From: Desmonostoc muscorum FACHB-395
GTDB taxonomy: Bacteria; Cyanobacteriota; Cyanobacteriia; Cyanobacteriales; Nostocaceae
Length of the DNA stretch: 64,000 nucleotides
Direction of reading: 5' to 3'
Assembly: GCF_014698035.1 (NCBI RefSeq)
Contig: NZ_JACJSF010000020.1
Span: 1 to 64,000, forward strand
Shown: positions 26,448 through 34,899 of the stretch, in pieces
Layout of the letters: each line of letters starts with the position of its first letter
How positions within the stretch are numbered: position 1 is the stretch's first letter
The notes under the pieces: generated by a model
Told to the model about the DNA's origin: nothing
What the model saw: only the letters and a program-made list of their open reading frames with translations
The model's database searches: none
Translations under genes and position numbers: made by a program

Positions 26448-27815
26448 TCATTTAACCCACACGGTTTTCACATTGACAAACTCATGTATACCTTGGATGC
26501 TCAATTCTCTGCCATATCCAGAACGCTTAGTACCACCAAAGGGCAACCGAGGATCGGATTTGACCATACTGTTGATAAATACTGCACCTGCTTCGATTTC
26601 CTCAACCAAGCGATCACATTCTTGGTCATTCGTTGTCCAAGCGCTTGCACCTAATCCAAAGGGACTGTCATTAGCGAGTTTAATGGCAGCATCGATATCA
26701 GGAACCCGGAATAACAAGGCTACTGGGCCAAAGAATTCTTCTTTTGCAATTGGTGTGTCAGGCGGGATATCTATGATAATCGTTGGCGGATAAAAGTTCC
26801 CTGGACGATCTGATAAAGGATGTCCGCCGGTGAGGACTTTACCACCACTTTTGGTAGCAGCTTGCACTTGTTGATCTAAATCCTGGAGAATACCAGGTGT
26901 TGCCAGTGGGCCTAAATCGGTATCCGGTTGCATAGGATCGCCTACTTTTAGCGCCTCGAATTTTTCTAAAAGCAATTTTTCAAATTGATCTGCGATCGCT
27001 TCTGCGACAATAAAACGTTTCGCTGCAATACATGATTGCCCGTTATTCAACATCCGTGCTGTAGTAGCTGTGACAACTGCTGTCTCTAAGTCAGCACTTT
27101 CTAACACAATAAATGGATCGCTTCCTCCCAATTCCAAAACGGTTTTTTTAATTTGTTTGCCGGCGGCGACAGCGAGGGATATGCCTGCTGGTTCGCTTCC
27201 GGTTAAGGTGGCAGCTTTTACGCGGTCATCAGCCATTAAATCGGCAACTTTGGCAGCGCCTATTAATAGAGTTTGAAACGCACCTTCAGGAAAACCTGCG
27301 CGTCGGATAATATCTTCAATTGCCAAGGCGCACTGCGGCACGTTGGAAGCGTGTTTGAGTAAACCGACATTTCCCGCCATTAATGCTGGTGCAGCAAAGC
27401 GGAACACTTGCCAAAAGGGGAAATTCCACGGCATCACCGCGAGAACTGCACCCATTGGTTGATAACGTACAAAACTCTGGCTGGCATCAGTTTTTACACT
27501 GACATCAGCCAAAAAACTAGGGCCATGTTCGGCATAGTAGCGACAGACGGCGGCGCATTTTTCGACTTCTGCGATCGCAGCTTTAAATGGCTTACCCATT
27601 TCTAGAGTCATTAACTTAGCAAATTCTGCTTTGTCTTGCTCTAAAATATCAGCAGCCTTTTGTAGCCATTGCGATCGTTCAGAAAAATCAGTCTGACGAT
27701 ACTTTTCAAAAGTCTGATTTGCCAAATCGAGTTTAGCAACAATTTCTGTATCATTGAGCGCCTCAAAAGTTTTGAGCGTCTCCCCAGTGGCGGGATTGAT
27801 GGTAGCGATCGCCAT
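26448..27815 (-). CDS. NAD(P)-dependent succinic semialdehyde dehydrogenase
   Basis: A 455-residue aldehyde dehydrogenase. Catalytic Cys262 is in NNGQSCIAAKRF, the general base Glu228 in LELGGSDPF, and Asn131 in PWNFPFWQ. It fits the short SSADH clade (GabD/Sad-like). Together with the following decarboxylase gene it makes the cyanobacterial 2-oxoglutarate-to-succinate bypass. A clear ribosome site GGGAGGTC precedes the ATG. The two genes are in order, 107 bp apart, and probably one transcript. Confidence 0.88.
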   Translation of the reverse strand: MAIATINPATGETLKTFEALNDTEIVAKLDLANQTFEKYRQTDFSERSQWLQKAADILEQDKAEFAKLMTLEMGKPFKAAIAEVEKCAAVCRYYAEHGPSFLADVSVKTDASQSFVRYQPMGAVLAVMPWNFPFWQVFRFAAPALMAGNVGLLKHASNVPQCALAIEDIIRRAGFPEGAFQTLLIGAAKVADLMADDRVKAATLTGSEPAGISLAVAAGKQIKKTVLELGGSDPFIVLESADLETAVVTATTARMLNNGQSCIAAKRFIVAEAIADQFEKLLLEKFEALKVGDPMQPDTDLGPLATPGILQDLDQQVQAATKSGGKVLTGGHPLSDRPGNFYPPTIIIDIPPDTPIAKEEFFGPVALLFRVPDIDAAIKLANDSPFGLGASAWTTNDQECDRLVEEIEAGAVFINSMVKSDPRLPFGGTKRSGYGRELSIQGIHEFVNVKTVWVK

Positions 27816-28103
27816 TACCTGACCTCCCGTTAAAAAATAGCTTCAGGTAGGCTTCCTAGTGTTACACAGATCAATTCTGGAAGCTACACCCAAATTTTAG
27901 TCTTTTAACCAAGAATTAGTCGCTTAATATTACAATTTTGCAATTACTTTTGGAATAAAAGATACAACTTAACTACGTATTTATCTTGGTAAATTAGTCA
28001 TTAGTAATTTGTTAATTCGTTTTCCAATACCCATACCCAATACTTCTCTACGAGAGGCTGCGCCATCGACAATGACCAATGACCAATGACAAATGACAAA
28101 TGA

Positions 28104-29744
28104 CTAATAGCCAATAATTGTTGGCACTTGCTGCAAATTTGTCTGATAAACCTTAACTAATCGATCAATACCTTTGAAACGATAGTCTCCCATTTCTTGG
28201 AAGTCTTCAGGTAGTGAAAGCATTTTATGAGTGGCTTGACTAATCACACATTCACTAGGGGGACAAACTGCTTCCATCCGAGCAGCAAGATTAATCGTCG
28301 CGCCTAATGCCGTATAATCTACCCTTTGGGAACTACCGACATCTCCCACAACAGCCTTACCGCTATTGATAGCAATCCGTAATTGCAGGGGTTCGTGCCA
28401 AAAACCATTGGCATTTAAATGTTCGAGACGAGTGAGCATTCCTTTGGCAGCAGTAACAGCGCGATCGGCGTGATCCGCTTGCGGTTCTGGAGCGCCAAAA
28501 AATGCCATAATACAATCGCCAATATATTTATCTAAAGTGCCGCCGCAAGTAAACACTTCTTTTAGCATTTCTTCAAATAAATTATTTAATAGTTGAGCGA
28601 TCGCAGTTGGTGTTAACCGTTCAGAAATTGCTGTAAAACCGACTAAATCTGCAAATAAGATACTGATTTCGCTCTCGGCTGGTGCTAAACGACCACCCGG
28701 TAATCCGCCTACAGATATCAACTGCTGCACAACTGCTGGAGAATGATAGCGTTCTAATCGGTGACGAATCATCTCTTCAGTTTTGAGTTTCTCTACCAAT
28801 AGCCAACGCTGCACACTTGAAGCTACAAGGTTTGCTAAAGCCGAAAAAAAGCTGAGTTCTTCTTCGCCTTCATTTGCCCAATGGTAAGAAGAAAGATTGG
28901 CATCGGCATAGAGTACACCTACAACTTTATTTTCATCCCATAAAGGCACTGCCATCGCGCTACGAATGCCTTTGACTAAAATACTCTGTTCACTAGCAAA
29001 CCGTTCATCCTGATGGGTATCGGCGGTTTGAATCACAACTTTTTCGTCAAATACCTTTTGACAGATACTCCGACTGATCCAACTTCCATCTGAGGGTAGA
29101 TGTTTTTGTTGGGAAATATTTCTCGTAGCAGCGTTCACTAACTCTAATTGACCGCAACCATTAACATCAATTAATAGTGCCAAGCGATCAATACTATCAA
29201 GGTAACGAAAAACTACTTGCTGCACTTGAGAAAAAATTTCTTCTATAGATGCCGCTGCACAGAGATTTTTCGCTATGTCCACTAAGTCTTTGAGACGGGC
29301 AATGGTTTTGTCCTTATTGCTAATATTCCCATCCTTGCTATCAGCTGCAATCCATTGCTGTTGTAATTGTTCGACATTGTGCAGAATTGTTCTCTGCTCA
29401 TTATTTTCCGAACTTGCGTGATACTCAGATATCGATTGAGCAACAGCGCTTGTGAGCATTACTACCAGGCTAACATTGCCCAACCAAACGATATCACCAT
29501 GATGCAACTCTTGGGGACAGTTAATCAGATATTTATTGACTTGCGTCCCGTTTTTGCTGCCCAGATCCTCAATAGTCCACACACCGTCGGCTGTTTTCAT
29601 CAGGCGAGCATGGTTGCGGGAGACTCCAGCAAAAGGTAAGTACAAGTTACATTCCGGCAAACGACCAATTGTGAATATACCTTGATCGACTGCGATCGTT
29701 GTCTCCGTATCTCCCTCTTTTAGGCGTAGCGTGAGTTCAGTCAT
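28104..29744 (-). CDS. FHA-GAF-class III adenylate/guanylate cyclase
   Basis: A 546-residue signalling protein. An FHA domain (residues ~20-95, with GRLPECNLYLP, SRNHARL and GSKNGTQVN) binds phosphothreonine peptides. A linker and a GAF domain (~165-325) follow, then a class III cyclase domain (~355-530) with ILFADLVGFTAIS and KYIGDCIMAFFGAP, the two metal-binding Asp regions. This makes cAMP or cGMP; substrate-specifying residues were not assigned. No transmembrane segment, so it is cytosolic. It is upstream of and on the same strand as SSADH but separated by 288 bp. Confidence 0.88.
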   Translation of the reverse strand: MTELTLRLKEGDTETTIAVDQGIFTIGRLPECNLYLPFAGVSRNHARLMKTADGVWTIEDLGSKNGTQVNKYLINCPQELHHGDIVWLGNVSLVVMLTSAVAQSISEYHASSENNEQRTILHNVEQLQQQWIAADSKDGNISNKDKTIARLKDLVDIAKNLCAAASIEEIFSQVQQVVFRYLDSIDRLALLIDVNGCGQLELVNAATRNISQQKHLPSDGSWISRSICQKVFDEKVVIQTADTHQDERFASEQSILVKGIRSAMAVPLWDENKVVGVLYADANLSSYHWANEGEEELSFFSALANLVASSVQRWLLVEKLKTEEMIRHRLERYHSPAVVQQLISVGGLPGGRLAPAESEISILFADLVGFTAISERLTPTAIAQLLNNLFEEMLKEVFTCGGTLDKYIGDCIMAFFGAPEPQADHADRAVTAAKGMLTRLEHLNANGFWHEPLQLRIAINSGKAVVGDVGSSQRVDYTALGATINLAARMEAVCPPSECVISQATHKMLSLPEDFQEMGDYRFKGIDRLVKVYQTNLQQVPTIIGY

Positions 29745-30215
29745 GAATGTGATCCATCAAAGCTAGAGGTGCAAGCAACTCTCAGGTAAGTTCTACCCTA
29801 TAGGTTAACCTCGCCTTTTCTTTATGACACTGTTAACTGCATTCCGACAACTGTATGTGACAGATATTACATTGAATCAGGCTATTTTGCTGGAGGTTTG
29901 TAGGATTTCCGCAAAATATCTGTCAAACTCTCGTTTCTCCGTGTCGTGCTAGTCGCTACAACGCAGAGGCTAGCGTCAAAAGGATTTCCCCCATGAGCGA
30001 CTGATTTAATTGGGCGGTAATTCTAAACTAATGTGCTTCTCCCCTGGCTGGACAGTACTTTCAGGCTTGGGTTTCAATCATACTACTCAATCGCTACTCA
30101 AAAGCACCATCTTTAACCACATTTTTCGCGATCGCAAGCAACCATCGCCCTAATCAAATGCTACTCATTCATTAGTGCCCATGTGGACTAAATATAATGT
30201 GACGAAAAGGAAATT

Positions 30216-30392
30216 TTGACTTATGGTGCGAAACACATATCTGCAATTGTACTTATCTCAATTTTAAGTTTGGGGTTTGTATGGTTCTTGGCAACTTTTG
30301 GTGATGATGAAAGGTTACGCGCTTTAAGGCAGAAGGGTTTTAAAGATTTTGTCTGTCGTCGTGGAACTGGTGACAAATGTCAATACTTATAA
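30216..30392 (+). CDS. Small membrane protein, 58 aa (unannotated candidate)
   Basis: A TTG start at 30216 with AAAAGGAA just upstream opens a 58-codon frame. It starts MTYGAKHISAIVLIS, has one hydrophobic helix (residues 7-27), then a charged tail RLRALRQKGFKDFVCRRGTG with two cysteines. Base composition and the signal-anchor pattern look like a real gene. There is no ATG in frame. Function unknown. Confidence 0.45.
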   Translation: MTYGAKHISAIVLISILSLGFVWFLATFGDDERLRALRQKGFKDFVCRRGTGDKCQYL

Positions 30393-30428
30393 CCGAGGAG
30401 TGACACTTTCCTAGAAGGTTGATTCAGT

Positions 30429-30525
30429 ATTAGGGCTTACACCAAATTACACGCTGTAAGGACAATTTATGAATTGCCCGTACCTGAAAATCAGAGTTTT
30501 GGCTATTGTTTGTGTAAGCCCTAAT
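30429..30525. repeat. Inverted-repeat element upstream of the APH gene
   Basis: ATTAGGGCTTACAC at 30429-30442 and its exact complement GTGTAAGCCCTAAT at 30512-30525 bound a 97-bp block. This is the form of a very small MITE. It ends 36 bp before the APH start codon, so it may carry part of that promoter. Confidence 0.55.
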
Positions 30526-30561
30526 CAAGTAGTCGATGAAATTTTATAAAGTATTGATCCA

Positions 30562-31755
30562 ATGAATTCACCTTCCGCGCATCCGCTAATTGATGAGGTG
30601 ACATTAACGACCGTTGTCCGTCGTATACTCGACAGTAAAACTGCCACTTTGGGCGAATGGCACTCCGAAGCGATCGCTCACCATATTGTTAATAACGTTA
30701 CAGCCGGTTTGCAGCGCATTACTGGTATTGCTAACAATGGCAGCGAACAATTATCTTGGTCGGTAATTCTGAAGATTTTGCACCTACAACCAGAAAATGC
30801 TGGCTCTATTTTCAATTCCTCTCAAGACCCCACACACTGGAATTACTGGCAGCGTGAGGCGTTGATATATACGTCAGGAATCCTCAATAATTTGACTGAC
30901 GACTTAGTAGCCCCCCGTTGTTTCGCGGTTACAGAACCGTCTCCTAATGTCGTCTGGCTGTGGCTGGAGGATATTCAGGGCAGTCCCGGCACTATTTGGC
31001 CCCTAGAGCGCTTTGGTGTGGCAGCCCGTCACCTTGGCTATTTACAAGGCAGCTATGTAATGGCACAATTATTGCCTTCTGAGCCTTGGCTGAGTCGTGA
31101 CTGGCATCGAGCATGGGTATCCAATATCGATAGTACTGCTTTAGAAGCGTTGCAAGAACCTGCTGTATGGCAGCACCCGCTACTAAAACAGATATTTTCC
31201 CCAGATATCGGCGATCGCGTCATGGGCTTGTGGAGCGATCGCCATATCCTTCTCGATGCTGTGGACAAAGCACCCCATACACTCTGCCACTTTGATATTA
31301 CGCCCAACAACTTGTTTTCTCGACGTAACGCAGATGGCAATGACCAGACTGTTCTCATCGATTGGTCTTTTGTTGGCTATGGTGTCTTGGGAGAAGACAT
31401 CATAAATTTGGTGCTGGACAGCGTTTTCTTGTTGTTCGTCGATGGTTCATCACTGATACTCTTGGAAAAACTTGTGCTTGAGGGTTACTTAACGGGGTTG
31501 CGTTCTGCTGGGTGGAATGGGGATGAACGTGTTGTGCGCTTTACTTATGCTGCTTTAGCGGCACTTCATTTTGGTCTAATCGCAGGGAGGCTGTTAAAGC
31601 TAGTGCAAAACGAATCTCGTCATAGCTGGCTAGAGCAACGCTTTGGGCGAACTTTTGACGAGATTATCACATCAAGAGCGATCGCTATTACTCATGGATT
31701 AAAACTGGCAGACGAAGCCAGATTATTGCTTCCTTCGCTTTTTGTAATTAAGTAA
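30562..31755 (+). CDS. Aminoglycoside phosphotransferase-fold kinase (APH family)
   Basis: A 397-residue protein of the APH/choline kinase fold. The catalytic loop HFDITPNN is at 243-250 (His243, Asp245, Asn250) and the metal-binding Asp267 is in VLIDWSF. The N-terminal lobe is less clear, and the nucleotide-binding lysine was not pinned down. APH-fold proteins phosphorylate small hydroxylated molecules; resistance is only one use and is not implied here. It is divergent from the cyclase gene and has no operon partners. Confidence 0.75.
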   Translation: MNSPSAHPLIDEVTLTTVVRRILDSKTATLGEWHSEAIAHHIVNNVTAGLQRITGIANNGSEQLSWSVILKILHLQPENAGSIFNSSQDPTHWNYWQREALIYTSGILNNLTDDLVAPRCFAVTEPSPNVVWLWLEDIQGSPGTIWPLERFGVAARHLGYLQGSYVMAQLLPSEPWLSRDWHRAWVSNIDSTALEALQEPAVWQHPLLKQIFSPDIGDRVMGLWSDRHILLDAVDKAPHTLCHFDITPNNLFSRRNADGNDQTVLIDWSFVGYGVLGEDIINLVLDSVFLLFVDGSSLILLEKLVLEGYLTGLRSAGWNGDERVVRFTYAALAALHFGLIAGRLLKLVQNESRHSWLEQRFGRTFDEIITSRAIAITHGLKLADEARLLLPSLFVIK

Positions 31756-31870
31756 GTTGGCGTTAAAAAAACTAATTATGTTACGAAACGTAAATATGCT
31801 TAAAACCCTTACCAATGACAAAGGACAAATGACAGCCTTAGCCAGTTAGCTTTAATTTCGCCGACCTAAC

Positions 31871-32752
31871 TTAATTAATTTCCTTTCTCAATAATTCTGG
31901 AATCTGAGAAGGGCGTTCAGCTACTGGAACTTCTGCTTCTTTTAAAGCGGCTAATTTACTTTGGGCTGTGCCAAAGTTAGGATCGCGTCCGATAACCGTT
32001 GCTAAAGTCCCAGTTTGCCGCCAACTTTTTCCTGGTGGCGCTTGTCTACCTGCAATGTAGGCAATTACTGGTTTATCAATTGCTTCAGCAATATACCGGG
32101 CTGCTGCTTCTTCACTACCACCACCTGGTTGACCGACTAAAACGATCGCCTCTGTAGTTTCATCCTCATCCAGAATTTGCAACCATTGGAGAAAGGAGGA
32201 ACCAACGATCGCATCACTACCAATACTGACACTAATCGACTGCCCCAAACCTGCTTTTGTTAATTCGTAAGCAACTTCGTAGGTGAGAGTGCTACTACGA
32301 CTAACGATTCCCACTGCCCCAGGAGTATAAAACTCACTAGGTTGAGTGCCTAAAAGAATTTTTCCCGGCACAATGATCCCCGGACTGTTAGGCCCAATTA
32401 CCAAAGTCTCACAGGCTTCGGCTTTGCGGAGTAATTGCACCATATCCAAAGGTGGCACGCCAGCAGTGATAATAATGATCTGGCTAATATGAGATGCGAT
32501 CGCTTCTAATGCAGCATCTAAAACGTCGTAAGGATCTACACAGATAATTGTTGTGTCAATTACCCCAAATTGTTTTATTACCTCCTCTACTAAGTCAAAT
32601 ACTGGCAGTCCATGCAGTTCCTGTCCGCCACATCCCGGATTGACACCTGCTACCAAATTCGTACCATAAGCTTGCATTTGAGCAACATGAGTGCCTGATA
32701 TAAATTCACAAAAGCCTTGAATTATTACTTTACTTTCTGGCGTTAGGTTCAT
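31871..32752 (-). CDS. Succinyl-CoA synthetase alpha-like protein lacking catalytic His and Glu
   Basis: A 293-residue homologue of SucD: CoA-binding Rossmann domain and GPNSPGIIVPG near 120-130, SRSSTLTYE near 151-159. Aligned by eye to E. coli SucD, the strictly needed phosphohistidine in GHAGA is Gln246 (context SWRQTGT), and the helper Glu in GEIGG is Gln208 (VGQPGG). The usual phosphoryl-transfer chemistry should therefore fail or differ. Upstream is a SucC-like partner (33023-34249), also altered. Possible roles are a CoA-binding regulator or a non-canonical ligase. A palindromic repeat sits between the two genes. Confidence 0.7.
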   Translation of the reverse strand: MNLTPESKVIIQGFCEFISGTHVAQMQAYGTNLVAGVNPGCGGQELHGLPVFDLVEEVIKQFGVIDTTIICVDPYDVLDAALEAIASHISQIIIITAGVPPLDMVQLLRKAEACETLVIGPNSPGIIVPGKILLGTQPSEFYTPGAVGIVSRSSTLTYEVAYELTKAGLGQSISVSIGSDAIVGSSFLQWLQILDEDETTEAIVLVGQPGGGSEEAAARYIAEAIDKPVIAYIAGRQAPPGKSWRQTGTLATVIGRDPNFGTAQSKLAALKEAEVPVAERPSQIPELLRKEIN

Positions 32753-32796
32753 AAAAAATTACCGTAAGTTTGACAACCCAGTGAGTTAAGCCACAG

Positions 32797-32946
32797 GAGG
32801 CAGGGGGAGGGGGCAGGGGGAGGGGGCAGGGGAGTGTGGGGAGTGTGGGGAGTGTGGGGGGTAAGACTTCTTCCCCATCCTCCCACACCTCCCACACCTC
32901 CCACACCTCCCATACCCCTTGGATTTCTCACAAGTGAGAAATCCAG
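32797..32946. repeat. Compound palindromic repeat, copy B
   Basis: Same plan as copy A: a G-rich tract, three AGTGTGGGG units, the centre GTAAGACTTCTTCCCCATCC, four CCCACACC-like units, then GGATTTCTCAC/GTGAGAAATCC. It lies in the gap between the SucC-like and SucD-like genes and could separate their expression. Confidence 0.8.
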
Positions 32947-33022
32947 GCTAATGCCCAATTCCCAACAATATATTTACGTGGTAAAAATTAATAATTTTTG
33001 ATTTGGAACAAAATCACAGTCA

Positions 33023-34249
33023 CTACTTTTTATTAGCAGTTGGTTTAGCAAGACGAACTGCTGCCGCTACTGCCTCATCTAAATTTTCTACCACGAGTAG
33101 CGCATTGCTGTGGGTTTTTAGTGTTGCTAAATATTTTCTAGCAGCATCAAATTCAGAACCAGCAAGACGGATAACTAAGGGTGTAAAATGCTGTACTTGA
33201 CGACTTTTACTACCATTAGAACGTACAACTTGTGATTCAAGTTCGCTGTTGTCTTGCTCTACAACTCTGGCTATAACTTCAACCACTTCCTCTGTTTGAG
33301 GAATGCTACCCAGAAAGTTTATTAGTATTACTTGAATGCTTTTGTCAGCTTCCAGGATTTTCAGACCTGTCTCTAGGCGATCGCGGAAGGTAGTTGGAGT
33401 CGTATCTGTGAGGAAAGCATGACGTAGATTTAAACAAACACCTGGATTGCCACCAGCATTGGCGACTAAATCCAAAGTTGCCATCACTGAACCAGTACCA
33501 TTACCTAAAATACCGATTTTTCCGTGCATTTTTACGCCATCCCAGTCACCTAAAATACCATTAATTTCAGTACTGGTATGACGGCTGATAATTTTTGCGG
33601 CCATCTCAGCCAGGTCTGGATGACGCTTAATTGCCCGTTCGTTAATCCTGACTTTACCATTAAGAGCCATAACTTGACCATTAGCACTGACTGCCAAGGG
33701 ATTTATTTCGACTAAATCCAGGTCTTTTTGCACAAATAAGTGGTACATCTTCTCCAAAACGCTGCTTACCGACTGCATCAGCGTCCCTTGTAAACCCATT
33801 TTCAAAGCCAGTCTTCGGGCATAAAATGGCGAAAATTCCTGTTCCACGACAACATGGTGCATTTTTTCCCCAGCAGATTCCCAATCGATGTCTGCTTCTT
33901 TACAACCTAAAAGTACTGGTCGGCAGACAGCAGTATCTAAAACTACCGCTAGATAAAATTCCTGGTTCGCGTCGTATTGGGATTCTGCCAGAACCACTTC
34001 TGGCAATTCGCCCCATATTGGTAGACTAAAGATATTTTGAGCAGCTGCGATCGCATCAATTGTCGTTTCGGCAAACCTGACTCCACCCGCTTTTGCCCGC
34101 TCTGCTCCATGTACTTGAGATTTCAGTACAATCGGAAAGCGAATTTTTAAACGTTTCAAATCTGTAGGATGGTCAATCCGTTGGGAGGGCAAGACCGGAA
34201 TGCCTATCTTCCCAAACCATTCTTTAACTTGATACTCTAATAAATCCAT
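33023..34249 (-). CDS. Succinyl-CoA synthetase beta-like protein (divergent)
   Basis: A 408-residue homologue of SucC with an ATP-grasp N-terminal part (LLEYQVKEWFGKIGIPVLP, KAGGV, EINPLAV) and a C-terminal CoA-ligase part (GNGTGSVMATLDLV). The glycine-rich loop GGGAT present in standard SucC is replaced by LRHAFLTDTT, and IFGG by FLGS. The start at ATG 34249 has AAGGTG five bases ahead; the GTG 21 bases upstream is unlikely. It pairs with the following SucD-like gene. By family it should bind ADP/ATP and CoA; catalysis is doubtful. Confidence 0.7.
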   Translation of the reverse strand: MDLLEYQVKEWFGKIGIPVLPSQRIDHPTDLKRLKIRFPIVLKSQVHGAERAKAGGVRFAETTIDAIAAAQNIFSLPIWGELPEVVLAESQYDANQEFYLAVVLDTAVCRPVLLGCKEADIDWESAGEKMHHVVVEQEFSPFYARRLALKMGLQGTLMQSVSSVLEKMYHLFVQKDLDLVEINPLAVSANGQVMALNGKVRINERAIKRHPDLAEMAAKIISRHTSTEINGILGDWDGVKMHGKIGILGNGTGSVMATLDLVANAGGNPGVCLNLRHAFLTDTTPTTFRDRLETGLKILEADKSIQVILINFLGSIPQTEEVVEVIARVVEQDNSELESQVVRSNGSKSRQVQHFTPLVIRLAGSEFDAARKYLATLKTHSNALLVVENLDEAVAAAVRLAKPTANKK

Positions 34250-34270
34250 TGATACACCTTGTATTGACAC

Positions 34271-34899
34271 TTTCCAAGCTTTTAGTGAATGCTGTTTTAA
34301 TATTTTGCAGCACTTTTATTTAAAAATTAAGCTTTTGGCAGCTATAAAAATTTCTTTTTCTACGTATCAATTTTATCGAACCCAGCAAATGAGGCATATT
34401 AATTTTGATAGCTAACCTGTTTGTGCCAGAGCCACAACAGGTAATTAATCTCCTCAGTAAGTTTCCCAGCATAGAAGATAACTACCATTTCTGTCAAAAC
34501 CCTCTGACCTAGCACTGTTTCCTTAACTTTTGGATAAAATTTTCACAACTGCTCTGCAACCAAAATTTTACAGAATAGTAGCTACTCTAAATTTAACTGT
34601 CGCAAAATAATGCAGTGAAAATACTCAAAATTCCTATTATTCCCATTTTTTATTTGTAATTTATATCTGAAGACAGATTATTTAATCTTGCATCTAGTAG
34701 CGTGAAAATGTAGCGCCGCGAACAATAATTGCTTTTTTAATTTTTGGTTAAAAGTCAGAATTTGTGTTAGAAAGTTGGTCGTTCAGATTTTCAGGCTGTG
34801 GTTGGTTAAACTGTGCATTTGCATTCAACAAAACTAAAAAGTTCATTTCATCCTCTTAAAAATAATCAAAACAATATAGAAGTTAAGCGGGAAAGCTCT
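34271..34899. other. A/T-rich spacer of 629 bp
   Basis: Divergent region upstream of the SucC-like gene and of the 34900 gene. No gene, hairpin or repeat of note. An in-frame GTG at 34813 extends the next ORF by 29 codons but has no ribosome site. GGGAAAG before ATG 34900 is better. Confidence 0.45.

Larger units (their letters stand above)
29745..30561. other. Long spacer of 817 bp holding a small ORF and an inverted repeat
   Basis: Divergent region between the cyclase gene and the APH gene. Two items are visible: a 58-codon ORF (30216-30392) and a 97-bp inverted-repeat element (30429-30525). I see nothing else I can support. Confidence 0.5.

Noticed and set aside
26341-26451. A 37-codon N-terminal extension of the decarboxylase
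   Set aside because: It is made of heptamer repeats; the homologous start MNTAELLV is at 26340.
32749-32958. Glycine-rich ORFs (GGVGGVGG..., PHTPHTPHT...) on both strands
   Set aside because: They are translations of the palindromic G/C-rich repeat (copies A, B and C), not genes.
34813-34899. A longer GTG-started form of the 34900 protein
   Set aside because: No ribosome site and low-complexity N-terminus; ATG 34900 has GGGAAAG ahead.
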